Shown here one piece after another: positions 8,817-17,363 of a stretch of 64,000 nucleotides of DNA (position 1 is the first letter of the stretch; every line of letters starts with the position of its first letter). The notes under the pieces are model-generated. The model was not told the origin of the DNA. It ran no database searches and was given only the letters and a program-made list of their open reading frames with translations. Origin of the DNA: JABRWC01 sp039961675 (GTDB lineage Bacteria; Planctomycetota; Phycisphaerae; UBA1845; Fen-1342); contig JABRWC010000007.1 in assembly GCA_039961675.1 (NCBI GenBank), positions 31,257 through 95,256 of the forward strand, in the 5' to 3' direction. A program made the translations under genes and the position numbers.

Positions 8817-8892
8817 CGAAACCTCACGCACACCTTCTGACGCCGGGGAGGCGTCCGGGCCAGCCGGATGCCGCTCGAGGGTCGCACAGGCG

Positions 8893-9759
8893 TCACGTCG
8901 GTGGAGTTCCGTCCGCCGCGCCGTGCGGATGCGGCTCGACGTGCGTCGATACGCGGCGCACGTTCGCGAGCTGAGCCCGGACCGCGTCCTCCACTTCGTG
9001 CCCCAGCCCGTGCGCCTGTCGCACAGGCATTTCCGGATCGACCTCGATGTGCATATCAACCCAGTATTCCACTCCCAGCTTTCGCGAGAACACCTTCTCG
9101 ACGCCGCGGATTCCGGGGATCGTCAGCGCGATCCGCCGGGCGCTGGCGGCGACGTGCGGCGCGTCGCCGTCCATCAGCTCGTGCAGGGGCGCGCGGAGCA
9201 GCCGGACGGCGGTGTAGAGGATGACCGCGGACGCCACCAGCGCGGCCCAGTCATCCGCGGGCTCGAAACCCGGCCCGCCGACGAGCGCAACCGTGATCCC
9301 CACGCCGGCCGCCAGCGACGTGATCGCATCGCTGCGGTGATGCCAGGCGTCGGCCAGCACGGCGTTGCTGCCCGCGCGGCGCGAGGCGACGCGCACGCCG
9401 CGGTACAGCGTTTCCTTCACGATGACGACGGCAATGAGCACGCCCAGCGTGAACGGCGCCGGGGCGTGGTGCGGCGTGACGATCTCGCGCACGGCCTCGA
9501 TCGCGATCCCGATCCCCGCGCCCAGCAGCATCATCGCGACGATCATCGCCGCCAGCGCTTCGGCCTTGCCGTGGCCGTAGGGATGGTCGTCGTCCGCGGG
9601 GCGGGCGGAAATCCGCAGTCCGCTCCAGACGACGAGCGAGCCGAAGACGTCGGCCATCGACTCGACGGCGTCGGCGACGAGGGCGTACGAGTGACCGAGC
9701 AGCCCGGAGATCAGCTTCACCAGCGCCAGGCCGGCGTTGACCAGCAGGCCGACGGCCAC
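8893..9759 (-). CDS. Cation diffusion facilitator (CDF) metal transporter
   Basis: Inner-membrane divalent-metal/proton antiporter. With GTG 9759 it is 288 aa. Helix 2 carries the metal-site motif HSYALVADAVESMADV, followed by HPYGHGKAE; helix 5 carries LADAWHHRSDAITS, the second half of the HxxxD metal site. The C-terminal cytosolic domain is the usual ferredoxin-like fold (GVEYWVDMHIEVD). The start is uncertain. Between GTG 9759 and the upstream gene's stop at 9872 the frame is open but has no ATG, GTG or TTG. The next ATG (9990) would overlap that gene by more than 100 nt. Metal specificity is unknown. Confidence 0.85.
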   Translation of the reverse strand: MAVGLLVNAGLALVKLISGLLGHSYALVADAVESMADVFGSLVVWSGLRISARPADDDHPYGHGKAEALAAMIVAMMLLGAGIGIAIEAVREIVTPHHAPAPFTLGVLIAVVIVKETLYRGVRVASRRAGSNAVLADAWHHRSDAITSLAAGVGITVALVGGPGFEPADDWAALVASAVILYTAVRLLRAPLHELMDGDAPHVAASARRIALTIPGIRGVEKVFSRKLGVEYWVDMHIEVDPEMPVRQAHGLGHEVEDAVRAQLANVRRVSTHVEPHPHGAADGTPPT

Positions 9760-9871
9760 GGCGCGGGCGCCGCCGGCAAGCGCGCCGGGGCCGGAGCCAG
9801 GCGAAGACGCCGATTGCGACGCCGCCGGTTCCGGCTCGCCGTCTGCGCGATCCGAAAGCTGGCCGGACCCG

Positions 9872-10219
9872 CTAGAAGACGTGGCGATATCCCTCTTCGC
9901 TGAAGCCCACCAGGAGCGTACGGCCGACGCGAATCGTCGGCGCGCGCAGATTGCCGGTCCGCCCGAGCAGGTGGGCGGCGAGCGTGTCATCGTCTGGCGG
10001 GTTCTTCTGCATGTTGAACTCGACCACGCCGCGGCCCCTGGCGACCAGCACCCGCGCAGCGCTCCGCGCCAGCGCGAGGGCCTCGTCGCGCCCGATCCGC
10101 GTCTTGGAGGCGTCGACCCGCTCTTTCACGTTCAACGATTCTCGCGCAAGGAACCCCTGCGCTTTTTCGCAGGACGTTCAGGCGCTGCGGTGATAGTACC
10201 AGTCGATTCGCCTGGCCAT
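9872..10219 (-). CDS. ArsC-family selenoprotein (in-frame UGA = selenocysteine 14)
   Basis: 115-aa thioredoxin-fold protein of the ArsC/Spx-like class. Read from ATG 10219, with GGGAG 6 nt upstream, the frame runs MARRIDWYYHRSA, then TGA (10180-10178), then TSCEKAQGFLARES and on to the stop at 9872. Residues on both sides of the UGA fit one family: aromatic start, U-x-x-C redox motif (Sec14, Cys17), VDASKTRIGRDEAL, PPDDDTLAAHLLG, and GNLRAPTIRVGRTLLVGF. A hairpin starts at the UGA itself (10179-10151). Conventional gene calling would use TTG 10135 and lose the active site. The exact redox substrate is unknown; arsenate reduction is not implied. The next gene downstream is the CDF transporter. 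Confidence 0.8.
10151..10179 (-). promoter_or_regulatory. Candidate bacterial SECIS hairpin
   Basis: In the mRNA, GAAC (starting at the G of the UGA) pairs with GUUC. Inside this, CCUGCG pairs perfectly with CGCAGG around the loop AAAAAG. Position and shape fit a bacterial SECIS, which lies in the coding sequence just after the UGA. The loop's only G is at its 3' side, unlike the classical Enterobacterial loop, so the match is to architecture and not to sequence. Confidence 0.55.
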
Positions 10220-10442
10220 GAGGAACTCCCGGTAGTGCGATCCCACGAGTCCGAACCCGCGGCGTGCCGCGAGCCGGGCGTCCAGCCGTGACGCGCCGAC
10301 CGGCCAGGCACGATCGCGGCTCGGCCGCCTGCCCGCCGGCGGCAAACTTCGCCGCTACCCAAACCGCGGTCCGCCCGCTAGACTAACGGCTTCAACCGCT
10401 CTTGGCAGCTTGGGCGTACGCACCGGCAACAAGGAGACGACC

Positions 10443-11606
10443 GTGGCCGCGTCGGGCAACACGAGACGATATCTGTTCACCTCCGAATCCGTCAGCATGG
10501 GCCACCCGGACAAGGTCGCCGACCAGATCTCCGACGCCGTGCTCGACGCCATGCTCGCCCAGGACAAGTTCTCCCGCGTCGCCTGCGAGACCATGGTCTC
10601 GACTGGCATGGCGGTCGTCTCGGGCGAGGTCACCACCAAGGCCTACGTTGAGATCCCCGACGTCGTCCGCGACGTCATCAAGGAGATCGGCTACACCTCC
10701 GGCGACATGGCGTTCGACTACGAGTCCTGCGCCGTGCTCACCTCGATCAAGAAGCAGTCGCCCGACATCGCCATGGGCGTCGACCGCGAGGGCGCCGGCG
10801 ACCAGGGCATGATGTTCGGCTTCGCCTGCCGCGAGACGCCCGAGCTGATGCCCCTGCCGATCCGCCTGGCGCACCGGCTGGTCGAGCAGCAGGTGTTCGT
10901 CCGCCGCGACGGCATCATCCCCGGCCTGCGCCCCGACGCCAAGAGTCAGGTCACGGTCGAGTATGACGGGCAGAAGCCCGTCCGCGTCGACACGCTCGTG
11001 CTCAGCACCCAGCACGACAAGAGCTGGAACGAGCGTCAGGGCGAGCTCAAGACGCAGGTGATCGAGCACATCTTCAAGCCCGTGCTCGGGGACCTGTGGC
11101 GAAACGACGTGAAGGTGCACGTCAACCCCACCGGCCGCTTCGAGATCGGCGGCCCGCACGGCGACTGCGGACTCACCGGACGCAAGATCATCGTGGACAC
11201 CTACGGGGGCCGCGGGCGCCACGGCGGCGGCGCGTTCAGCGGCAAGGACCCGACCAAGGTGGACCGTTCCGCCGCGTACATGGCGCGGCACATCGCCAAG
11301 AACGTGGTCGCGGCCGGGCTGGCGGACATCTGCGAGGTGCAGGTGTCGTACGCGATCGGCGTGGCCGAACCGACCAGCGTGCACGTGACGACCGAGGGCA
11401 CGGCCAAGATCGACGAGGACAAGATCGCCCGGTTCATCCGCGACACGTTCCCGCTCACGCCGCGCGGCATCATCGAGTACCTCGACCTGCGCCGGCCGAT
11501 CTACCGCGAGACGGCCCGCAACGGGCACTTCGGGCGCGAGCTGCCGAACTTCACGTGGGAAAAGACCAACAAGGCGGACGAGCTGCGCAAGGCGGCGGGG
11601 CTGTAA
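10443..11606 (+). CDS. metK: S-adenosylmethionine synthetase MetK
   Basis: 387-aa cytosolic enzyme making SAM from methionine and ATP. Motifs: FTSESVSMGHPDKVADQISD, GEVTTKAYVEI, the nucleotide-loop hexapeptide GAGDQG, and LTGRKIIVDTYGG followed by HGGGAFSGKDPTKVDRS. In the segment GPHGDCGLTGRK the usual D-x-G-LTGRK pattern is kept. The GTG at 10443 has AAGGAG 6 nt upstream and starts right before the conserved N-terminus; an in-frame ATG at 10410 is less likely. No SAM riboswitch was recognised in the 220 nt upstream. Confidence 0.96.
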   Translation: MAASGNTRRYLFTSESVSMGHPDKVADQISDAVLDAMLAQDKFSRVACETMVSTGMAVVSGEVTTKAYVEIPDVVRDVIKEIGYTSGDMAFDYESCAVLTSIKKQSPDIAMGVDREGAGDQGMMFGFACRETPELMPLPIRLAHRLVEQQVFVRRDGIIPGLRPDAKSQVTVEYDGQKPVRVDTLVLSTQHDKSWNERQGELKTQVIEHIFKPVLGDLWRNDVKVHVNPTGRFEIGGPHGDCGLTGRKIIVDTYGGRGRHGGGAFSGKDPTKVDRSAAYMARHIAKNVVAAGLADICEVQVSYAIGVAEPTSVHVTTEGTAKIDEDKIARFIRDTFPLTPRGIIEYLDLRRPIYRETARNGHFGRELPNFTWEKTNKADELRKAAGL

Positions 11607-11831
11607 ACGCGGACGCTGAGGCCGACACCGTCCATGCCGCCGTCGTCACACTGCGCGCCGCCGCTCCGCGGCGTACACACATCGGCCCTTCCCTGCGCTT
11701 GCTCCCCGCAGTTTGCGGCGGATAATGCGGCCCGGCGAGCGGCGCGAACGCCACGCGTGACGGACGCAGTCACGCGGCCGTGCCATTCGCCGATCACGAC
11801 CGAAACCAGGCGCGGGATACAGGGGCATTCC

Positions 11832-13055
11832 ATGAGCGCATTCCGATCCGCCGCCCGGCTGCTGGCGGCGCCGACGGTGTTCTCGATCTCGATGGGCGCG
11901 GTCGCGGGCTCGCCCCGCACGTTCGACGAAGACGTCGCGTTCCTGAAGCAGCACACCGAGGTGATCGTGTTGGGGGACGAAGGCGAGGAGCGCGTCGCGG
12001 TCGTGCCGAAATTCCAGGGCCGCGTGATGACCAGCACCACCGGCGGCGCCGACGGCCTGAGCCACGGCTGGATCAACTACGACCTGATCGCCTCCGGCAA
12101 GCTCCTGCCGCACATCAACCCGTTCGGCGGCGAGGATCGCTTCTGGCTCGGTCCGGAGGGCGGGCAATATGCGATCTTCTTCAAGGCCGGCGATGCATTC
12201 GACATTGAGCGCTGGCAGACGCCGGCGGCGATCGACAGCGTCGCATACGACGTGGTTTCCCAGGATGACGACAGGGTCGCTTTCCGGCACGAAGCGGAGC
12301 TGACCAACTACTCGGGAACCACCTTCAAGCTGCGGATCGACCGCACGATCCGCCTGCTGGACGACGACGATTGCGAAAAGCTGCTGGGCATCAAGGACTT
12401 GCCGGACGTGGCGATGGTCGCGTACGAGTCGGAGAACACGATCACCAACACGGGCGACAAGCCGTGGACGAAGGATGGGGGGCTGCTCTCGGTGTGGATT
12501 CTTGGCATGCTGCGGCACTCGCCGACCACGACGGTCGTCGCGCCGTTCCGGCCCGGACCGGAAAGCGAGCTGGGGCCGATCGTCAACGATTCGTACTTCG
12601 GCAAGGTGCCAGCGGAGCGGCTGAAGGTTGGCGAGGGCGTGCTGTACTTCAAGGGCGACGGCCAGCTCCGCAGCAAGATCGGTCTGTCGCCGCGGCGGGC
12701 GAAGGGCGTCATCGGCAGCTATGACCCGGGCCGGGCGCTGCTGACGGTCGTGCAGTACAACCAGCCGGAGGGCGTCACCGACTACGTGAACTCGATGTGG
12801 GAGATGCAGCAGGACCCGTACGGCGGCGACGCGGTCAACAGCTACAACGACGGGCCGCTGGGGCCGGGCAAGCCGCCGCTGGGTCCGTTCTACGAACTGG
12901 AGACGTCTTCGCCCGCGGCGGCGCTCAAGCCGGGCGAGAGCCTGACGCATTTCAGCCGGACGATGCACTTTTGCGGCGAGGGCACGAAGCTCGACGCGAT
13001 CGCCAAGCCGGTGCTGGGCGTGACGACGGCGGAGATGGCCGCGGCGCTGAAGTAG
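11832..13055 (+). CDS. Secreted DUF6786-like protein
   Basis: 407-aa protein with an N-terminal leader (about residues 1-26, ending near AVAGS). The mature part is beta-rich, with phrases such as LPHINPFGGEDRFWLGPEGGQ, VAYESENTITNTG and ALLTVVQYNQPEGVTDYVNSMWE. I recognise this as the DUF6786 type common in Planctomycetota; some features recall sugar mutarotase-like beta-sandwiches, but no catalytic residues can be assigned. It is followed, 69 nt on and in the same direction, by a fucose isomerase-like gene. This places it in a sugar-use locus, but its biochemical role is unknown. Confidence 0.7.
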   Translation: MSAFRSAARLLAAPTVFSISMGAVAGSPRTFDEDVAFLKQHTEVIVLGDEGEERVAVVPKFQGRVMTSTTGGADGLSHGWINYDLIASGKLLPHINPFGGEDRFWLGPEGGQYAIFFKAGDAFDIERWQTPAAIDSVAYDVVSQDDDRVAFRHEAELTNYSGTTFKLRIDRTIRLLDDDDCEKLLGIKDLPDVAMVAYESENTITNTGDKPWTKDGGLLSVWILGMLRHSPTTTVVAPFRPGPESELGPIVNDSYFGKVPAERLKVGEGVLYFKGDGQLRSKIGLSPRRAKGVIGSYDPGRALLTVVQYNQPEGVTDYVNSMWEMQQDPYGGDAVNSYNDGPLGPGKPPLGPFYELETSSPAAALKPGESLTHFSRTMHFCGEGTKLDAIAKPVLGVTTAEMAAALK

Positions 13056-13124
13056 CGCGCCCTTCCGAGCCGCGTCCGTCCCCGGCCGGCTCGCCGGCGC
13101 GCGCGGTCCTGATGGAGGGTATTC

Positions 13125-14789
13125 GTGGCGGCATACAAGCTCCCGAAGCTCGACAGACCCGGCAAGCTGAAGCCGAACCAGGTGCTGCTCGTCGCCAGCG
13201 GCGACCTGCGCGCGTCCGCCAACCGCGCGTGCTGGCGCGCTCAGGCCGAGATGGAAGCGGCGCTCGGCATGGCGGTGAAGAGCTGCGGCTTCGAGGTCGT
13301 CCGCGCGCACCCGTTCAAGCCGGAAGTTCACCACGGTTTCATCCGCTCGCAGAAGGAAGGCATGCGCGTGTTCGCCGGGATCGACCCCGGCGTCCGGCTG
13401 ATCGTCGCCGAGGCCGTCTGGCAGTATTCGCACCACGTGCTCGCCGGCCTGTGCGCGCACCGCGGCCCGATCCTCACGGTCGCCAACTGGTCCGGCCAGT
13501 GGCCCGGGCTGGTGGGGATGCTGAACCTGAACGGCTCACTGACGAAAGCGGGCGTCCAGTATGCGACGCTGTGGAGCGAGGACTTCGCCGACAAGTGGTT
13601 TCTCGACGGGCTGAAGACGTGGCTGAAGTCCGGCAAGCTGGTTCACAAGCTCGCGCACGTGAAGCCCTTTGCGAAGGTCCGCGTTCCGGCCGCGGAGCGC
13701 AAGCTCGCCGAGGCGCTCGCGGCTCAGCTCCAGCGCGAGAAGGCGATCATGGGCGTGTTCGACGAAGGCTGCATGGGGATGTACAACGCCATCATCCCCG
13801 ACCACCTCCTTCACCCCACCGGCGTCTACAAGGAGCGGCTCAGCCAGTCGGCGCTGTTCTTCGCCGCCACGCAGGTTCACGACCGCGAGGCGGATGCAGT
13901 GATGGAATGGCTCCAGAAAGCCGGCATGCAGTTCCGCTTCGGCCGCGACGACGAGACCGAGCTGACCGAGCGCCAGGTGCGGCTCCAGTGCAAGATGTAC
14001 ATCGCCGCGCTGCGCATCGCCGACGAGTTCGGCTGTGATTGCATCGGCATCCAGTACCAGCAGGGGCTGAAGGACTGCCTGCCGGCGTCGGACCTGGCCG
14101 AGGGCATGCTGAACAACGCCGACCGTCCGCCGGCGAAGTCGGCCGACGGCGCGCGCGTGCTGCTGGACGGCGAGCCGCTGCCGCATTTCAACGAGGTGGA
14201 CGAGTGCGCCGGGCTGGACGGCCTGCTCACGTATCGCCTGCACAAGGCGATGGGGCAGCCGGTCGAGAGCACCCTGCACGACCTGCGCTGGGGAGACGCC
14301 GACCGTTCCGGCACGACCGACGAGTACGTGTGGGTGTTCGAGATCAGCGGCGCCGCGCCGCCGGCGCATTTCATCGACGGCTGGCGCGGCGCGGTCGGCG
14401 AGCGGCAGCCGCCGATGTACTTCCGCCTCGGCGGCAGCACGCTCAAGGGCGTAAGCAAGCCGGGCGAGATCGTCTGGTCGCGCGTCTACGTCGAGGACGA
14501 AGCGCTGAACATGGACCTCGGCCGCGCCAAGGTGGTGAAGCTCCCGGACTCCGAGACGCAGCGCCGCTGGAACGCCACCACGCCGCAATGGCCGATCATG
14601 CACGCCGTGCTCTACGGCATCAGCCGTGACCAGATGATGGCGCGGCACAAATCCAACCACATCCAGGTTGCGTACGCGAGCAGCGCCGCGGCGGCAGACA
14701 AGGTGCTGCTGGCAAAGGGCGCGCTGGCCGAAAGCCTGGGTCTGCGCGTGCACGTGTGCGGCACGCGGAAGAACGGCGCCGCGTGGTGA
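13125..14789 (+). CDS. L-fucose/L-arabinose isomerase-like protein
   Basis: 554-aa cytosolic protein, close in size to E. coli FucI. It carries regions typical of the FucI/AraA superfamily: TVANWSGQWPGLVGMLNLNG in the N-terminal sugar-binding part, FDEGCMGMYNAIIPDHLLH in the middle, and a C-terminal half containing IGIQYQQGLKDC, FNEVDECAGLDG and HLHDLRWGD-like text (here TLHDLRWGDAD). Members interconvert an aldose and a ketose using Mn2+, with acidic ligands. The GTG at 13125 follows GGAGG. The sugar is unproven; the nearby rhamnulokinase-like gene and ABC importer suggest a deoxyhexose. Confidence 0.72.
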   Translation: MAAYKLPKLDRPGKLKPNQVLLVASGDLRASANRACWRAQAEMEAALGMAVKSCGFEVVRAHPFKPEVHHGFIRSQKEGMRVFAGIDPGVRLIVAEAVWQYSHHVLAGLCAHRGPILTVANWSGQWPGLVGMLNLNGSLTKAGVQYATLWSEDFADKWFLDGLKTWLKSGKLVHKLAHVKPFAKVRVPAAERKLAEALAAQLQREKAIMGVFDEGCMGMYNAIIPDHLLHPTGVYKERLSQSALFFAATQVHDREADAVMEWLQKAGMQFRFGRDDETELTERQVRLQCKMYIAALRIADEFGCDCIGIQYQQGLKDCLPASDLAEGMLNNADRPPAKSADGARVLLDGEPLPHFNEVDECAGLDGLLTYRLHKAMGQPVESTLHDLRWGDADRSGTTDEYVWVFEISGAAPPAHFIDGWRGAVGERQPPMYFRLGGSTLKGVSKPGEIVWSRVYVEDEALNMDLGRAKVVKLPDSETQRRWNATTPQWPIMHAVLYGISRDQMMARHKSNHIQVAYASSAAAADKVLLAKGALAESLGLRVHVCGTRKNGAAW

Positions 14790-14828
14790 CCGACGGGCGC
14801 TGGCCCGACAAACGCTGACAAGTTCCTA

Positions 14829-15836
14829 TCACCGCAATGCCGCGCGGCGGGCGCGCCATTGGTCCGCCGCGACGGCGATGATGATCATGTGGCCGACGAT
14901 CATCTCCTGCACAAAGTTCGGCCAGCCCAGAACGGTGCAGCGGTTCCGCAGGTACGCCATCAGGAATGCCCCGGCCATGGTGCCAGCGATCGAACCTTGT
15001 CCGCCGGAGAGCGACGCGCCGCCGATCACCACGGCGGCGATCACGTCCAGCTCCACGCCGACGGCGACGGTCGGGTCGCCCTGAGTCAGCCGTGCGAACT
15101 GAAACAGCCCGGCCAGACCGGTCAGCGCGCCGGCCAGCACGTAAATCTGCGTTTTTACGCGCGTCACGCGCACGCCGCAGAGCCGCGCGGTGGCCTCGTT
15201 GCTGCCGATCGCCAGAGCGTAGCGGCCGAAGACCGTATGGCGCAGCACGGCCGCCAGGAAGACCGCCAGCGCGAGCATCAGCCAGACCGCCGGCGCCAGC
15301 GGCAGCCAGCTCTGAGCGGGCACGGGCCGTACCCACAGGTCCAGCCCGTCGGCCGGCGCGCTCACGGGCATGCTGTCGGAAATCCACTTGGCCACGCCGC
15401 GAAAAAAGCCCAACGTGCCGAGCGTGGCGATGAACGGCGGCAGGCGGAGCAGTGTGATCAACGCCGCGTTGTAAAGACCACACGCGGCGCCCGTGGCCAG
15501 GGCCAGCACGATCGCGGCCGGAAGCGGCCAGCCGTGCCGCAAGGCCAGCGCGCTGGCGACGCTCGAAAGCGCAATCGCCGAGCCTACGGAAAGATCGATC
15601 CCGCCGCTGACGATCACGAACGTCATTCCCATTGCGGCGATGCCGACGATGACCATGTGCACGGCGACGGTCTGGAGATCGAGGAGCGTGATCGAAGGGT
15701 GCGGCGGGATGGCGTAGAAGACCACGATTACGACCAGCGCACCCATGAACGGCGCGAGCGCGGCGGCCAGGCGTTCACGCAGCGCGCTCTTCGGCGTCGC
15801 GTCGAGCCGCGCGGCGGCCGTCGGCTCCGTGCTCAT
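14829..15836 (-). CDS. Sugar ABC transporter permease (RbsC type)
   Basis: 335-aa inner-membrane permease of the ribose/galactose-type importers, with eight to ten hydrophobic helices. Diagnostic stretches are GMTFVIVSGGIDLSVGS near the second helix pair, PPFIATLGTLGFFRG and LRHTVFGRYALAIGSNEATARLCGV, with VKTQIYVLAGALTGLAG following. It is the last gene of a binding protein-ATPase-permease operon; its ATG overlaps the ATPase stop by 4 nt (ATGA). It converges on the isomerase-like gene 40 nt away. Confidence 0.92.
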   Translation of the reverse strand: MSTEPTAAARLDATPKSALRERLAAALAPFMGALVVIVVFYAIPPHPSITLLDLQTVAVHMVIVGIAAMGMTFVIVSGGIDLSVGSAIALSSVASALALRHGWPLPAAIVLALATGAACGLYNAALITLLRLPPFIATLGTLGFFRGVAKWISDSMPVSAPADGLDLWVRPVPAQSWLPLAPAVWLMLALAVFLAAVLRHTVFGRYALAIGSNEATARLCGVRVTRVKTQIYVLAGALTGLAGLFQFARLTQGDPTVAVGVELDVIAAVVIGGASLSGGQGSIAGTMAGAFLMAYLRNRCTVLGWPNFVQEMIVGHMIIIAVAADQWRARRAALR

Positions 15837-17362
15837 GTCGCCGCCCCCCGGCCGCTGGCCGCGACGGCGACCAGCTCGTGGCCGGTCCACTCCACCGCCG
15901 GGCGAGCCGGACCGAGCCGTCCGCGATGCATGACGGCGATTCGATCGCAGACGCCCAGCAACTCGGGAAAGTAACTGCTGACGATCAGCACGGCCTTTCC
16001 CCGCGCCGCGAGCTCGCCGATGAGCCGGTAAATCTGAGCTTTGTTCGCGACGTCGATGCCGCGCGTCGGCTCGTCCAGGAGAAGCACGTCCACGTCGTGA
16101 TGGAGCAGGCGCGCCAGGGCGACCTTCTGCTGGTTGCCGCCGGAGAGCTCGCGCGCCGGCTGGTGCGGGCCGGCGGCGCGGATGTCGAGCCGCGCGAGCC
16201 ACTCGCCCGCGGTCCGCCGCCAAACGGACGGGCGCACCCAGCCCGCGCGCGCCACAGGCCCGAGCCGGCTGAGCAGGATGTTGTCTCCCACGGAGCGCGA
16301 GACCGCGAGTCCCTCGCACTGCCGGTCCTCGCTGAGCAGGCCGACGCCTTGTTCGAGGCGAAGCGACGGTGAACCGCGCGCCGCCGCAGCGGCCGCGCCG
16401 AGCGTTCCAATGCGCACGCTGCCGGAGCGCACCGGCTCAAGCCCGAAGACGCAGCGCAGCAGCTCCGTGCGACCCGCGCCGACCAGCCCGGCCAGTCCCA
16501 CGATCTCGCCGCGGTGCAGCGTCAGCGAAGCGTCGCGGGGAAGCCGTCGGCCGCAGATTGATTCGATGCGCAGGATCGGCTCGCCGATCGTGTGCGGCGT
16601 CCGCGGGTACATTTCGTCCACGCGCCGGCCGATCATCCGCTCGATCAGGCGCGCGAGCGTCACGTCGGCCAGTTCGCCGCTGCCGCCGTTGCGGCCGTCG
16701 CGCAGCACCGTGAAGCGCTGCGCGACGCGCTGCACTTCCTCGAGGAAGTGCGAGATATAGATGACCGTGACGCCGGCGGTGCGGAGGTGCTCGACGACCT
16801 GGAACAGGCGTTCAATGTCGGCCAGGCCAAGGCTGCTCGTCGGTTCGTCCATCACCAGCACGCGCGCATCGAGCAGCAGCGCCCGGACGATCTCGACCAC
16901 CTGTCGATCCGCGGGGGAAAGCCGCTTCACCACGGCTTCGGGACGGATGTCGGGGCGGTTCAGCCGCGTGAGCACTTCGGAGATGCGCCGGCGGTCCGCG
17001 GCGCGGCGGATGAATCCGGCGACGTGGCGTTCGCAGCCGAGCGTGATGTTCTGCTCGACGGTGAGGTGCGGGGCGAGGTTCAGCTCCTGATAGATCATCG
17101 CCACGCCCGCGGCGCGCGCCTCCTGTGGGTTCGACGGGGCGTACGGCACGCCGTCCAGGAACATCGCGCCGGCGTCCGGCCGCACCGCGCCGCTGAGGAT
17201 TTTCATCAGCGTGGACTTGCCCGCGCCGTTCTCGCCGATCAACGCGTGGACTTCGCCCGCCTGCGCTTCGAGATGCACTTCGTGCAGCGCGATCGTGGCC
17301 CCGAAGCGCTTGCACGCGCCTCGGATTTCCAGGCGCGGCCGATCGCCCGTGGCCGCCGCCAT
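15833..17362 (-). CDS. Sugar ABC transporter ATP-binding protein (RbsA type)
   Basis: 509-aa protein with two ATP-binding cassettes, as in RbsA/MglA/XylG. In cassette 1, Walker A is GENGAGKST and Walker B is VLVMDEPTSSL, but the signature is degenerate (KRLSPADRQ). In cassette 2 the P-loop region reads GLVGAGRTELLRC, the usual degenerate form. The signature there is LSGGNQQKVALARLL and Walker B is VLLLDEPTRGIDV. Energises import through the neighbouring permease. The start lies 1 nt after the binding-protein stop. Confidence 0.94.
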   Translation of the reverse strand: MAAATGDRPRLEIRGACKRFGATIALHEVHLEAQAGEVHALIGENGAGKSTLMKILSGAVRPDAGAMFLDGVPYAPSNPQEARAAGVAMIYQELNLAPHLTVEQNITLGCERHVAGFIRRAADRRRISEVLTRLNRPDIRPEAVVKRLSPADRQVVEIVRALLLDARVLVMDEPTSSLGLADIERLFQVVEHLRTAGVTVIYISHFLEEVQRVAQRFTVLRDGRNGGSGELADVTLARLIERMIGRRVDEMYPRTPHTIGEPILRIESICGRRLPRDASLTLHRGEIVGLAGLVGAGRTELLRCVFGLEPVRSGSVRIGTLGAAAAAARGSPSLRLEQGVGLLSEDRQCEGLAVSRSVGDNILLSRLGPVARAGWVRPSVWRRTAGEWLARLDIRAAGPHQPARELSGGNQQKVALARLLHHDVDVLLLDEPTRGIDVANKAQIYRLIGELAARGKAVLIVSSYFPELLGVCDRIAVMHRGRLGPARPAVEWTGHELVAVAASGRGAAT

Positions 17363-17363
17363 C

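Noticed and set aside
9872..10135. Short protein starting at TTG 10135
   Set aside because: It is the 3' part of the ArsC-like gene. The upstream in-frame codons up to the UGA and beyond it up to ATG 10219 belong to the same family.
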